DNA of 64,000 bases from Omphalotus guepiniiformis (taxonomy: Eukaryota > Basidiomycota > Agaricomycetes > Agaricales > Omphalotaceae): positions 62,001 to 126,000 of the forward strand of contig JAQOOI010000058.1 in assembly GCA_028554645.1 (NCBI GenBank). Reading direction: 5' to 3'. The notes beneath the pieces are model-generated. The model had not been told where the DNA came from and did no database searches. It was given only the letters and a program-made list of their open reading frames with translations. This document shows, piece after piece, positions 41,641 to 52,349 of this stretch. Both the position numbers and the translations under genes were made by a program. Each line of letters begins with the position of its first letter. Positions within the stretch are counted from its first letter, which is position 1.

Positions 41641-43017
41641 TTATGTCGGAGACCTCTTCTTTAACAGCTCCTTTGCAATCTCATCTGCATCCGCTGTCGT
41701 GTCAGGTAGCCAGAAAGCCTGCGAAGAACAAAGATGAGGAATTTCGTTAATGCTGAAAGACAGTAAGCTCACCAACTCAGCCCCGGCCGTGCACATCATG
41801 GAAAAACGAGGATTGAATTTCACACATCTGGACGGTCCGGGATGACCATCCAGTACTGCCAAAGGCGACATCTTTGGTGGCACAGCCTTGTGATTTGGAG
41901 GTCCAGTCGGAACATGCAAATTTTGCACATCCCAAATGACAACTTGGCCGTTGAGACTCCCTCCGACGATATATTTGCTATCCGGAGTCCATGAGACCTC
42001 TTCTCCGCTACAACCCTTGTCCGGATGAATGTTTAAAGGAGCAGCTAGCGACCTCCGCTCCAGTCCAACATGACCCTCGAGCTTCGCTACTAGATGGCCT
42101 TCGTAGGCATCCAGAATGTAGTGGGCGTCACCTGAGCAGCCGACAAGAAGGAACTTCCCATTCGATGAGAATGCCAGAGAGGTTATGTATATCGGGCGCG
42201 GAGGATAGCTGATGAGGGAAAGTGTCGGGTCCTCCAGAGTTATGACGAGGAAAGGTGCTTTGTCGTAGTTCGCCTGGTCGTATAGAAGTATACGGGAGTA
42301 GTGGTTCACAGCGACGGCAAATACCAGTCCGGAAGTATCGTAGGCGATTATGGGTGGTGCAGGAAGAGTAAGCAGACCTCGACAGGTTGGAGTTCGAAGA
42401 TCCCAAAGCCGAACAGTTTTGTCCATTGAGCCCGACATAAAGCCATCATCTACAGGTGATACTTCCAAGGATATCACCCGCTCTTTGTGTCCTTTGAAAT
42501 ATGAAAGATATTTGTTGTCGTGCAGTGAATGATATCGAATGCCATCATCCTCCTTGGTGGAAGCATGGATAATGGCCGAACTTTTGTGTGTGAAACGAGG
42601 TAAATCTATTCCATATTTCTTTGATTGTAAAGTCTTCAAATGCCTGAAGAGTATGGAGTTCAGTGCGAGGTTATAGTGGTAAGATGAGACAACTCGCTTG
42701 CCAGATTTACAACTGTACAATCGAAACGTCTCGTCTTCTGCAGCGGTTATCAACTGGTCTCCTCGGTCGTCAAAGCAAATTCCTGTGATATGAAGAGGTC
42801 CAGAAGGTGTTCGCTGCCCAAATGCATTTGGTGTTGGGGGAGGTTCGACGGCGTTCTTGAATATCCTCGAGGGCTTCAATTTGATCTACATTACTCGTCC
42901 TTTCGAGTCAGACTTATTTCTCTCAGTCTTATAGTAATGCCCTTTCACCATTAAGCCATTTGTTAAGGTAAGTTGAGTCGGGGGAGGCGCATTGCTAGCA
43001 TTGGGCGGAGGCGCCAT
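41641..43017 (-). CDS. SWD2: WD40 protein Swd2/WDR82 (COMPASS and cleavage/polyadenylation factor subunit)
   Basis: WD40 beta-propeller that links Set1/COMPASS H3K4 methylation and 3'-end processing. Exon 1, from ATG 43017, reads MAPPPNASNAPPPTQ...TNGLM and splices across a ~64-nt intron to IKLKPSRIFKNA. Propeller blades follow: HITGICFDDRGDQLITAAED, the LNSILFRHLKTLQSKKYGIDLPRF segment and conserved IRYHSLHDNKYLSYFKGHKERV, GFMSGSMDKTVRLWDLR, VSWTPDSKYIVGGSLNGQVVIWD, and CVKFNPRFSMMCTAGAELAFWLP. TAA is at 41641-41643. A second intron (about 41715-41770) removes a short segment near the end. The order and wording of the blades are diagnostic for Swd2. It is head-to-head with Rpb5, with 61 bases between start codons. 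Confidence 0.93.
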
Positions 43018-43078
43018 TAAAAGTTTGAAGACAACTGTCGGAGTTTATATAATTTCTTTGATTCTTACCTTCATCACT
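43018..43078. promoter_or_regulatory. 61-bp divergent promoter of SWD2 and RPB5
   Basis: Only 61 bases separate the two start codons. The stretch contains AT-rich GTTTATATAATTTC (about 43043-43056), the only TATA-like element, and a polypyrimidine-like tract on the Rpb5 side. Both transcripts must have very short or overlapping 5' UTRs. Confidence 0.6.
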
Positions 43079-43976
43079 ATGTCCGACGTTGACGAAAGCG
43101 CCAAACTATGGAAAGTCAACCGAACAATACACGAGTTAGTCAAAGATAGAGTCAGCTAGCCTTGGGCAACTTCCGGAATGCTTGTGCTCATGTTGAAAAT
43201 AACGACCTAGGGATTCACGGTCTCGGATGACGAGATCAATATGGACTTGCAGACCTTTCGTGACCTCTATGCGAACAGCAGTGGGGTTGTAGAGTGAGTA
43301 GAAATCCTTGAAGCGTATTTTATGTTCATAACGCGTCCTAGTCGGAATCAGTTAAATTTCTTCACGAATTCTCGAGTAAATCCGACAGAGCAGATGTTCG
43401 TGTTTTTCTCTGAAGAGAAGAGTGTGGGGGTAAAAACAATGCGAAAGTACGTCTCTTGTCTCTTCCTTTATCGAATAAATCGACAATGATAGCCAGGATG
43501 CTCTCGATTCTGGAAGAAAAATCTATACAGCAGGGCATCATCGTGTTCCCCGGAAACATGACCCCATCCGCCAGAAAAGTAAGCACCCCGCCTTACCCCT
43601 GGTATCGGTTGCTCCATGTTTACGCCCGTAGGTCATTGTCGCGATGGCAGCTCAATACCGTTTGGAGGAATTTTCCGAATCGGATTTGCTAGTCAACATT
43701 GTGCACCATGCACTAGTTCCGAAACACGATGTATTATCTCCAGAAGAAAAAAAGATGTTGCTGGAAAAATAGTACGTCCCGCCCTCCGATCACTTGTCCC
43801 CCCACTAATTAGATGTTTTGTACGTTGCATATCGGCTAAAGGAAACGCAGCTCCCTCGCATACAACTTGCTGACCCAGTTGCACGTTATTACGGCCTCCG
43901 GCGAGGACAGGTCGTGAAGATAACAAGACCTAGTGAAACTAGTGGGCGTTACGCGAGCTATCGCATATGTTTCTGA
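43079..43976 (+). CDS. RPB5: RNA polymerase I/II/III common subunit Rpb5 (RPABC1)
   Basis: Shared subunit of all three nuclear RNA polymerases, in the lower jaw near downstream DNA. ATG 43079 gives [21 protein letters not shown]. After an intron comes the N-terminal domain ([53 protein letters not shown]). The C-terminal domain shared with archaeal RpoH follows: [62 protein letters not shown] is at 43974-43976. About five short introns are present, all with readable GT-AG ends. No damage seen. Confidence 0.96.
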
Positions 43977-46449
43977 GGTCTTGTCTAATATGCTTTACTG
44001 TGGGCAAGGCATATTGCAAAATCTGTTGTGTACACTGACTGCCTTTATACACCTATCTTCTACTTATTCAAGTGTAATAGTCTATCCATTGCTCACTGCG
44101 AGCGAGTCGCTCGCCTTTCAGGTTTCACAAGTCAAGTTCCAAATTGTAGCCCCGTACGTCGGCATTGGTAGACTATTCAATTCCGCTGGACCCTACGCCT
44201 CATGTCTCAGCTACGCCCACGCTGTGATACTCTTCTCCGCTTGCGACCCTTGCACCGTTGGATACTGGAGCTAGTGTATCTCGATAAGTCACCTCCCACT
44301 GGGCATGTCTCCGGACACGCGTTCACTCTTTCTGAACACTCTGCATGGCGGCACGTCTTTTTTGGTGATATGTATGTGTGTGAGTCCATATTTGTCCGCT
44401 TATTTCGTAAACATCAAAAAAGTCTGTCACTCCGATTTTTCCTGAAGGTGTCGGGCAGTCCATATCGGATCTCTGAGCGCGCCTCGTTGCAGCAGACTTC
44501 AACTTGGGGTCAGGGTCGTTTACCTTGCTCGACTTGGAAGGTTTGACCCACAGCATCGTTTCGAGCGTGCGCATCATTAAAGCCATTCAATCATCTTGAA
44601 CGACTTAGATCCTGCTCCGCTCATCAGCTTCGGTAATGACATTGAAAGAACCAGCATCTCCACGCGCTTGAAATCCATCTCCGACGACAAATCTGAAGTC
44701 ATGATATGCTCACCAGCCGTGGAAACGCTATCACAGGCTGCTCAGGAAGTTCAAAGCTGGTCGCCTGGGCTTCCATTTTTCATTCCCTGCTCTTAATCAA
44801 ATCACACGTGAGACCGTTTCGCGCTCTCTATTGAAAAATCTGCCAGAGCGCCGCACTGTCTGCGGATGAGAGCCAGTCTTGTGCCATGGATAAGCTGCAA
44901 GGTTCCGTCTCCCGAACATAATTTCTAAGGCCTTTCGATTTGCGTATGTAATGAAGGGCGTTCCCTGGGCACTGTCGTTTCATGTGCCATCACCATCTGG
45001 ACGTTCATGACGTTGTACTATACTCCATATGTCAACGATGCCTAGCACTTTCAAGGAGTCAACGTCAACGCCGAACGGTCAGGATGCGGATGAAATACCT
45101 GCTGCCGCACTTGGTGATGAACGGCATGTCCATTGCCCTGCACTAGTGACCGGAGCCTTGAATTCCCTAGTTAACGTTGAGTAATAGCTAGTGCTCAGTG
45201 CATCATTCTATGGCGTCGCGCGATATGAACGCACACTGCATGAAAGCCCCGTTTGTTATTTTACCCTTCTCATGATCTTGAATCTAGCAGCGACTTGAAA
45301 CGATGCTGGCGCTTAGATTGGAAACATCTGGGCCGGGACGGTATCCAATGCTTGAAACATGTCCTTCACCTTGATGGCCTTGGGTCCGCGCGTACTTTCC
45401 GTTGCGTAAAGGGAGAGGAAAGGCATCCGGCATCGGTCAATTTGAGGAACAGCCGGGACTTGACCACATGCACATTCCGCCCAAAGCCTCTGTTCCTCAA
45501 AAATCTCGGGTTATGACATGGAGATGTTCAATTTCATCTGAATACTTAGGCGTGTTTAGACCCTCTAATAAATGGAGATTGGATTGCAAACTGAAAGGTC
45601 TACGTTGTTCTTCCGAATATCATTGGCTTAGCAACATATTAATTCATTCTCGTGATTGCGGCGCGGAGCACATAGCAATGCATTGAGGAAGGGCCAGCTC
45701 AGACTCCCGAACATTGTCGGGGGATCTGAAAGTGTCACAGCGAGAGAAAGAAGGTGAGCGCAGTCCCAGGAACTTATCAATTGTTCGGAGGTCAGCACCA
45801 GTCTGCGCACTCAGAATATACGTTGCCGCCGGGATCGCAGATCGCCTAAAAATATTATGCAAGAGGCCAAGTTGAGTGCATACATAACGGATTCAAGCCG
45901 CAATCAACCGTTTGCCATGGAGAGAGTAGACCAAGTTGCGTTGCAACTTGTACTTACGGTACTTATATAAAATAGATCTGATAATGGCAAACATGATTAA
46001 ACATCGCGTCTCTCATCACTTCATAGGATGTTACTGAACTCCCCCTTGACAGAACCCACCGACAACAGACTCCGGATTCGATATTGATCTGAACAAGCCC
46101 TTGAATCGAATGAGATCTCGTTGCCAATACTGCCGGCATTCTCTGACTTTCGCGCTATCAAGCTATGTAAGTCCAGTAATGGGGAGTATCTCATTACAGT
46201 CTGATTTTCAATTGCATAAACATGTGTGTCCATATTTCTTGAAGGGTTGGTCCATCTCATCATCATTGTTGACAATTTTTCGGAGATGAAGTCCACGTTG
46301 GCACATCGTGGACTTTCTCAAATCGCGATGTCTGCGACAATCTACAGATCTACGAATGAACCTTGAAGAATTGAAGCGCATCCTGGACCCTGACTGGATC
46401 TAAAATTTTCTGCCATGCACTACTATAGCGTCCAGGCCCGTAGACCCCA
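43977..46449. other. Gene-poor interval with a probable decayed gene
   Basis: A 2.5-kb stretch between Rpb5 and the sesquiterpene synthase. Its centre (44401-45520) shows scattered protein-like pieces on the minus strand in different frames. The rest has no recognisable feature. Several TATATAA-like stretches occur (for example 45963-45970). Confidence 0.5.
44401..45520 (-). pseudogene. Probable relic of a multi-exon gene, unknown family
   Basis: On the minus strand, protein-like segments appear in shifting frames broken by stops. About 45520-45315 reads PEIFEEQRLWAECACGQVPA...GPKAIKVKDMFQALDTVP. About 45080-44830 reads VDSLKVLGIVDIWSIVQRHE, an internal TGA, then GTPFITYANRKALEIMFGRR. About 44735-44585 and 44580-44400 give further short frames. 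ITYANRKALEIMFG resembles the conserved strand-helix of PAS-like domains, but this is a single short match. I cannot connect the pieces with intact introns, so decay is more likely than an intact gene. Confidence is low. Confidence 0.25.
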
Positions 46450-46456
46450 TATAAAA
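46450..46456 (+). promoter_or_regulatory. TATA box of the sesquiterpene synthase gene
   Basis: TATAAAA at 46450-46456, in CATATAAAAGG, lies 79-85 bases upstream of the sesquiterpene synthase ATG. The spacing fits a TATA-driven, regulated promoter. Confidence 0.5.
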
Positions 46457-46534
46457 GGACTTGTTTTCCGCGTTATTTATGTATATCTTTTTGCTCCCAG
46501 GTAGTGTCCGGTTTTAGCAACTTTATTCTTCCAG

Positions 46535-47781
46535 ATGTCTCCTGCTCCTACGCGTTTTCTTCTTCCTGACCTCTTGTCGGCCTGTCCACTTAAGGGCTCT
46601 ACGAATCCTTACTATAAGGAGGCAGGCGCCGAATCTTCAGCGTGGATCAACAGTTATGATATATTCACTGATCGGAAACGCGCTTTCTTCGTTCAAGGCT
46701 GCAATGAATTGCTCGTAGCCCACACATACCCCTACGCAGGTTACGAAGAATTTCGAACGTGCTGCGACTTCGTATGTCTTCTGGTTCGTTCCGGCGCCCT
46801 TGCTCAATAATATCATTTTAGGTCAACCTACTCTTTGTCGTCGACGAAGTGAGCGACGAACAGAGTGGCTCAGATGCTCGTGTCACTGGTGAAGTCTTCT
46901 TGAATGCCATGAGAAATCCCGAGAACGACGATACTTCCAAACTATCAAAAATCAGTAAAGAGTCAGTCTCCTCGGAGAGTGATTTAGCTTCCGTTAAACT
47001 GATGACGATATTTACAGATTCCGAGCGCGTTACTTCAAACGTGCAGGTCCTAGAACGGCTGAGCGTTTCCTGAAGCACTGTCAGGACTACATTGACTGCG
47101 TCACACGAGAGGCTGAACTTCGTGAACGTGGAGAAGTCCTCGATATCCCTTCTTTTACTGCCCTGCGTCGCGAGAACAGTGCTATTAGGCTTTGCTTCGG
47201 TCTTTTCGAATATGTCCTAGGTTTTGATCTTCCCCAAGAGGTGCTTGATGATCCGACGTTCATGGAGATGTATTGGGCTGCCGCGGACCTCGTTTGCTGG
47301 GCAAATGTAAGTAACGTCTATGTTACTTTGAATGATGGGATTTAACGGCTTCGTCGGTCAGGATGTCTATTCTTACAACATGGAACAAGCAAAAGGACAC
47401 AGCGGGAACAATATCGTCACTGTTCTTATGAAAGCGAAGGACCTCGATTTGCAGGCTGCATGCAACTACGTTGGCGTGTATTGCGAGCAGCTAATGGAGC
47501 GTTACTTGTCTGCCAAGGCTCGTCTACCTTCATGGGGCCCTGAAGTTGATGCTGCTGTTGCGCAGTATGTGGAAGCTGCAGGTCACTGGGTGAGAGGAAA
47601 TCTTGAGTAAGTGTTCCCTTTCTTCTTTTGTCTAGTGATACTTATTTTACTTCACAGTTGGAGCTTTGAGACACAGAGGTACTTTGGTGCTCAACATGCC
47701 GAAATCAAGGAGACCCGCCTAGTCACTTTAACACCAGCAATTCCCGAGGACTTCAGTGACACAGGGTCTGAGAGCGAGTGA
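46535..47781 (+). CDS. Sesquiterpene synthase (class I terpene cyclase)
   Basis: Cyclises farnesyl diphosphate to a sesquiterpene scaffold. Start ATG 46535 gives [15 protein letters not shown] and the agaricomycete block [20 protein letters not shown]. The metal-binding Asp-rich motif is DEVSD, in [14 protein letters not shown] (about 46825-46865). The second motif is [14 protein letters not shown], which fits the NSE consensus (N-D-x-x-S-x-x-x-E). The C-terminal RY pair lies in [13 protein letters not shown] is at 47779-47781. Introns: after CCDF, inside KISK|EF (donor GTCAGT), after CWAN|D, and after GNL|D. All metal-ligand motifs look intact, so it should be active. The product cannot be predicted. 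It lies tail-to-tail with the mevalonate kinase fusion, 423 bases apart. Confidence 0.93.
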
Positions 47782-48204
47782 TTCCTGACATTTGTTGACT
47801 GATTGAACTTGAACAACTCTTTGATGACTTACCCATGATACTCTTATAATCCATATTACAACAATTCATATCGTAATACAGACCCTAGGTGTATACTTGT
47901 ATTTAGTTCTGGTCTATTGTAGATGTCTAGTGCTCACGAAAATCAAAATTTAGGCCTTTCCATGGCGCCATATGTAAATTAAGCCAGGGGATGAACCAAT
48001 CAGAAAGGCAATGCCCTTGGTCACTGATCGAGAATTTTAATATTTAATGATCATCAAGAAGCATTCTAAAGATTAAGTACAGTGATCGATCCAAGTAGTG
48101 GCGTTGACTTCATAGATCTCACTCATACAAATTCAAAAAGGTTCCATGCTCTTCATATTGACTCTAGACCTTATTCTACCAGATTCGCTACAACATATTA
48201 TATC
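47782..48204. other. Convergent intergenic region
   Basis: 423 AT-rich bases between the stop codons of the sesquiterpene synthase and the fusion gene. They probably contain both 3' ends. No other feature seen. Confidence 0.5.
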
Positions 48205-51200
48205 TTACACGTACAACCATTTCCCGATATCACGAGCCCAGTCTGCAAGATCAGATACGGATTTCTGTTCAAAAGGTACCTTTAGTGATTCTTCCGAATC
48301 GAGCGGGTCATTTTGCGGAGTCGGGGTCTCGGGAGGTGTAACCTGACCCAAGGTAGGCGAAGGTCGAACACTTCGTGCATTCGGATTCCTGTGTTCCTTG
48401 AAGGGGGACAGTATACCCAAGCCACTGCCACCAACGGAAGTGATATATGGATCGAACTTGGCATCGGCGAGCTCAGCCAGCAAATCCGTCATAAGACTGT
48501 CGCTAAAATCTGGAGGCAAGTTGTGAGTGTGTCCGAGGCGTGACAGACTTGTAAATCTTACCGTCAGGAATCAGCGTGACGGCACAACCCCCACCGCCAG
48601 CTCCAGTAAGCTTAGTACTCAGGCTATACGGTGAGGCAGCTGTTTTCTCTCGAATGAGCTCGAGGGCAGGATGCGATACCCCAAGGGAAACCAAGTATCT
48701 ATGATTTTCGTTGATCATAGCCTGAAAGCCAGGTAGTAAAATCAGCATGGAAACGTGTTGAATGACAGACACAACGAACCGAAAGATCCCGTAGCAGGTT
48801 GTCTCGACCGAACTCGGAAGAGTCAGCGAGAGAGCGTTTTGCCTGGAAGCTGATATTTTCGATTGCGTCCAGAAGGTTTCCGACCACCTCAGGTTGCTGC
48901 ATACAAAGGCATTTCATTATAGACTCCGAGTGCAGTGAGCAACAAACTTACCTCAAGCTTCATCCGGCCGACGCCAGCAACAAGTTTCTTAGTATCCCGA
49001 GGAATCTTGGAATTGGTCAAAAGGAACCGCAGAGATCCGAATCTATTCAAACGTTAGCACGAACCCTCTTACTGCAAGTCCAAGGTGTAACTAATCCTTG
49101 AATAGATTCCATTCCACTAGGCTTACCGAAGCCCGGTCTGTTGTATGAAAGGGCACCGCCAAAGACGGATACACTATTATCAACACCGCTAGGGTTCCCG
49201 TGAAGTATTTTCTCGGCAACAAATGCCCATCGGTTCACTTCTTCAGCTGTGTGGCGTTCGATAGCATGTCTACCGTGGTGAGTGAGATGAGGGTGATCTG
49301 AGATAGGTGTAGGTAACGGCGGTATAGATACTCTCTGGTTGAGCAGAAGGAGCGCTGTAGCCGCACAAGTGGAAAATGATGCTGAAGATCCGAGACCAGC
49401 ACCAACGGGTAGAGTCGAGCGAGCTGCGAAATGTATAGAAGGTCTGAAAAGGGTAAAAGGTGAAGTTCAGAAGGGGTAGCTTTCATAAAACAACAACATG
49501 CCTGTGACCATGAGCCAACTTGATGTACATATACAGAAACGCAAGTGCGGCAGCCCGAGCTTGATGTTGTTCCTCGCCCAGATTCTTAAGAGGTCCATCT
49601 TGAATCGCATCTATTAGTTTCTGATCAAGGTCTTCAGGATGTTTTTCATTGAATGCCAAAGCGGTAACGTCGGACCACGGTAGGCTCTCAATATCCCATT
49701 CATGATAGAAATTTCCGATATCATTGAAGTGTACCGACACTGTGTTGTCGTTCTTAGGTGTGGCCAGGCCATAGCACCGAAGATCCACTGATGCTGCAAT
49801 AGCGGTCTATAGTGAGGAATGAATTTGACATGCCAACAAAGAAGAACACCATCTACTCACTACACCATGCACTACGGCATGTTCACCAAAAAGAATAACC
49901 TTCCCAGGTGCACTTACGAGCCATTCTTGGTCCAGATGTTTACTGCCTCCTATAGCCAGTTGTTCCACAGCTTTATTCAAGGCGGCTTCGTCTGGCTGTA
50001 CCCGGACAAATTTGTTTAGCTGAGCGCTATACGTGATAGCACCTGCATCTACAAGCGCGTGCTCCAAGTCATCCAGAAGGTCGCCAGAATCCTCGATGCC
50101 GACGCAAAGGCGGATCAGGTTTTCAGGCAGCCCACGAGCAGCACGAATCGCAGGGTCAATCGAGGCATGCCTAGATGAAACGCGTCAGAAGAGGAGCCTC
50201 AGCAAACGTGGCATATAACGTACGACATGACACAGGGCATACTTATCAAGCTATTCACGCATCCAAAGCTTACACTGATTCCCCAGAGTCTAGTCCCTCC
50301 GACAATTTTCTCACTCAGCTCTTTGTTGCCTGTTTCGAAGCTAAGAACTGCGCCATTGCCGTCAGCAATACGGCTATGTATGTCACGACCAGGGTGATCG
50401 GGTAGACCGGGGTAGTTCACTTTGAATCCCAAGGAGTGAAGATAGGTGGCCACAAGCGAGGCGGTGGTTTGTTGGCGGTCCATGCGTAAAGCCAATGTTT
50501 TAACTCCTCGGAGGAGAAGAAAACAGTCGATTGGAGTAAGAGCATTTCCTACAGAGTTGATGACGAAAGCCATTTGCTGCACGGAGTAAGGAAATGCACC
50601 GATCTAAATAGTTTAAAGACGAACCTTTGCAATCTCATCCCTGTTGCATGTAATCATTCCAGCCATTAGGTCGTGGTGACCACTGAGATACTTTGTAGCA
50701 CTGTCGTAAACGATATCGGCACCATGCTCCAAAGGCCGTTGGAGATACGGGCTCATCATAGTATTGTCTACTACTACAATCGCATTCGGAGCGCGCTCCT
50801 TGATTTCCTTGCTGATGAGAGCCAAGTCGGCGATCTTGAGAAGAGGGTTGGTTGGAGATTCCAGCAGAACCATCGCAGTCTTTGTGGGGTGAATAAACGG
50901 AAGAATTGTGTTAGGATCGGTAGTGTCGACGTGGTGGACCGTAACCCCTCCGTGAGTCTTTATATAGGTGAGCAATCGGTTTGTACCGCCGTACAGGTCA
51001 TCTCCAGCAATAACCTCATCGCCTGGCTTGAGAAGTCGCAAAATGACATCTAAGGCGGCCATTCCTGAAGAAACTGCAAATGCATGGGTGGCCGATGAGA
51101 TCTTAGCGATATGATGTTCTACAGGGCAATTTCAACAATCAGCTCCTTCGTTTTGAGATGTTGAGGAACAAGTCCTTACCCAAATGGCTACGTGTTGGAT

Positions 51201-51417
51201 TTCCACTGCGAGAATAATCATATTCACCAGCTACACCTTTGAACGTGGCTGTTTGATAGATTGGCACAGAGCTGCTGCCATACTGATCCTTCTGGAACGG
51301 ATTCTCGACTGTAGCACACAATGTAGAAAACCTGTAAGGTTTACGAGGCCGCAAAGGTGATTCTGAATCCGGGGTAGGAAGGTCATGTAGGACCTTGGTG
51401 TCGACCGCTGGGCCCAT
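48205..51417 (-). CDS. In-frame fusion: cystathionine beta-lyase (Str3/MetC) + mevalonate kinase (Erg12)
   Basis: Ten exons (51417-51180, 51118-50625, 50576-50224, 50170-49861, 49806-49502, 49443-49096, 49042-48952, 48896-48780, 48721-48562, 48509-48205) join in consistent phase to 906 codons plus stop. Residues ~1-443 are a PLP enzyme converting cystathionine to homocysteine: SSVPIYQTATF, YDYSRSGNPTR, PLP-lysine motif YDSATKYLSGHHDLMAGM, LWGISVSFG, LIRLCVGIED. Residues ~446-906 are a GHMP kinase phosphorylating mevalonate: LVSAPGKVILFGEHAVVHG, STLPVGAGLGSSASFS, HGNPSGVDN, TKLTGAGGGGCAVTL. Exon 4 (49861-50170) carries both the lyase end and the kinase start without stop or ATG between. Oddities: a GC-AG intron (49444-49501), and an intron (49043-49095) whose donor reads AT where GT is expected. 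Rival: a separate kinase start is possible via a hidden 47-nt intron. Confidence 0.85.
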
Positions 51418-51669
51418 GATGTGACAGAGGATGCTGGTTCAAATGATTTTTGAGACAAACAAGTAAAGATGGACGATCTAGTGAGACAAGTAGCAAGAAG
51501 ACAAGAGAAATAACCAGAGTAATACAGCCTACATGTTTTTGAGGCCATCGACCCACCATTCTTGATGATTGCGTGCTCGGTGTTCTCAGGGTCGACCCAA
51601 GGTTGCGGCAGGTAGCGGCAGGTGCCCAAACCTTTCTTACTAGTAAGACTACCCTCCTACCCGTGCTAT
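51418..51669. promoter_or_regulatory. 252-bp divergent promoter of the fusion gene and VPS71
   Basis: The start codons of the minus-strand fusion gene (51417) and the plus-strand VPS71 (51670) are 252 bases apart, so this stretch must serve both. No TATA box or CACGTG is evident. Confidence 0.5.
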
Positions 51670-52349
51670 ATGCCTCCAAAGAGGACCAGAGAACTCTGTA
51701 AGATATAATTCATATCTTTCTTTTCACAAGTAACTGAAATTTTACAGCAACCAGGCAGGCTAATAATGCCGCTTCGTCTGGTCTTGCCGCCGAGGTTATT
51801 GCAAAACGAACGAAACGTCATCTGGATGAACTTGAAGTATGTTACAATTCTGTTCGCCGCTATCAAAGCTCATCTTTACAAGAGGTCAAACTACGCGGAG
51901 CCGTCTTCACTGAACATAGGTGAGGACGACGAAGAAGGCGGAGGAAAATACACCAAAGGTCGGGCAAGGCAAACCATTTCTGATAAACGAAACCCCAAGC
52001 TTTCTGGCAATTCCCCTGCTGCACGGAAGAAGAAATCGACTATGAATGTCCGAACAGCTCTACTTTATCGCAAGAATCTGGCCACCCTGATTGATGAATC
52101 TGTCTGTATTTTCTTCAACAGATCATTATAATCATCTGAACTCCCCAACAGGGCATAGCGTCTCTTCCTGCTTCATCTCCATCATATCTCACCGCTCATA
52201 GTCCACCCTCATCGTATCCTCCTCGCTTGATCTGCTCTGTGTGTGGGTACTGGGGACGCTACAAGTGCCGCAAGTGCGCCTTACCCTACTGCGATCTGAG
52301 TTGCGAGGGGGTTCACGCTGAAACTCGATGTGAAAGACGGGTCGTCTAG
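51670..52349 (+). CDS. VPS71: HIT-type zinc-finger protein Vps71/ZNHIT1 (SWR1 complex)
   Basis: Subunit of the SWR1/SRCAP remodeler that deposits histone H2A.Z. Exon 1 from ATG 51670 reads MPPKRTREL and splices (acceptor about 51747) to TRQANNAASSGLAAEVIAKRT and KRHLDELE. A 46-nt intron then leads to RSNYAEPSSLN and an acidic linker. The conserved helix RTALLYRKNLATLIDES precedes a last intron and the zf-HIT domain: ICSVCGYWGRYKCRKC, LPYCDLSCEGVHAETRCERRV (C-x2-C, C-x2-C, C-x3-C and H/C ligands). TAG is at 52347-52349. The length (about 175 residues) and domain order fit the family. I chose the splice pattern that keeps one frame; the 46-nt intron is short but canonical. Confidence 0.88.

Noticed and set aside
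49807..50067. Separate mevalonate kinase beginning within the last lyase exon
   Set aside because: There is no in-frame ATG before LVSAPGK in the exon. A start is possible only through an unproven 47-nt intron after ATG-CAG near 50030, so it is kept as a rival but not called.
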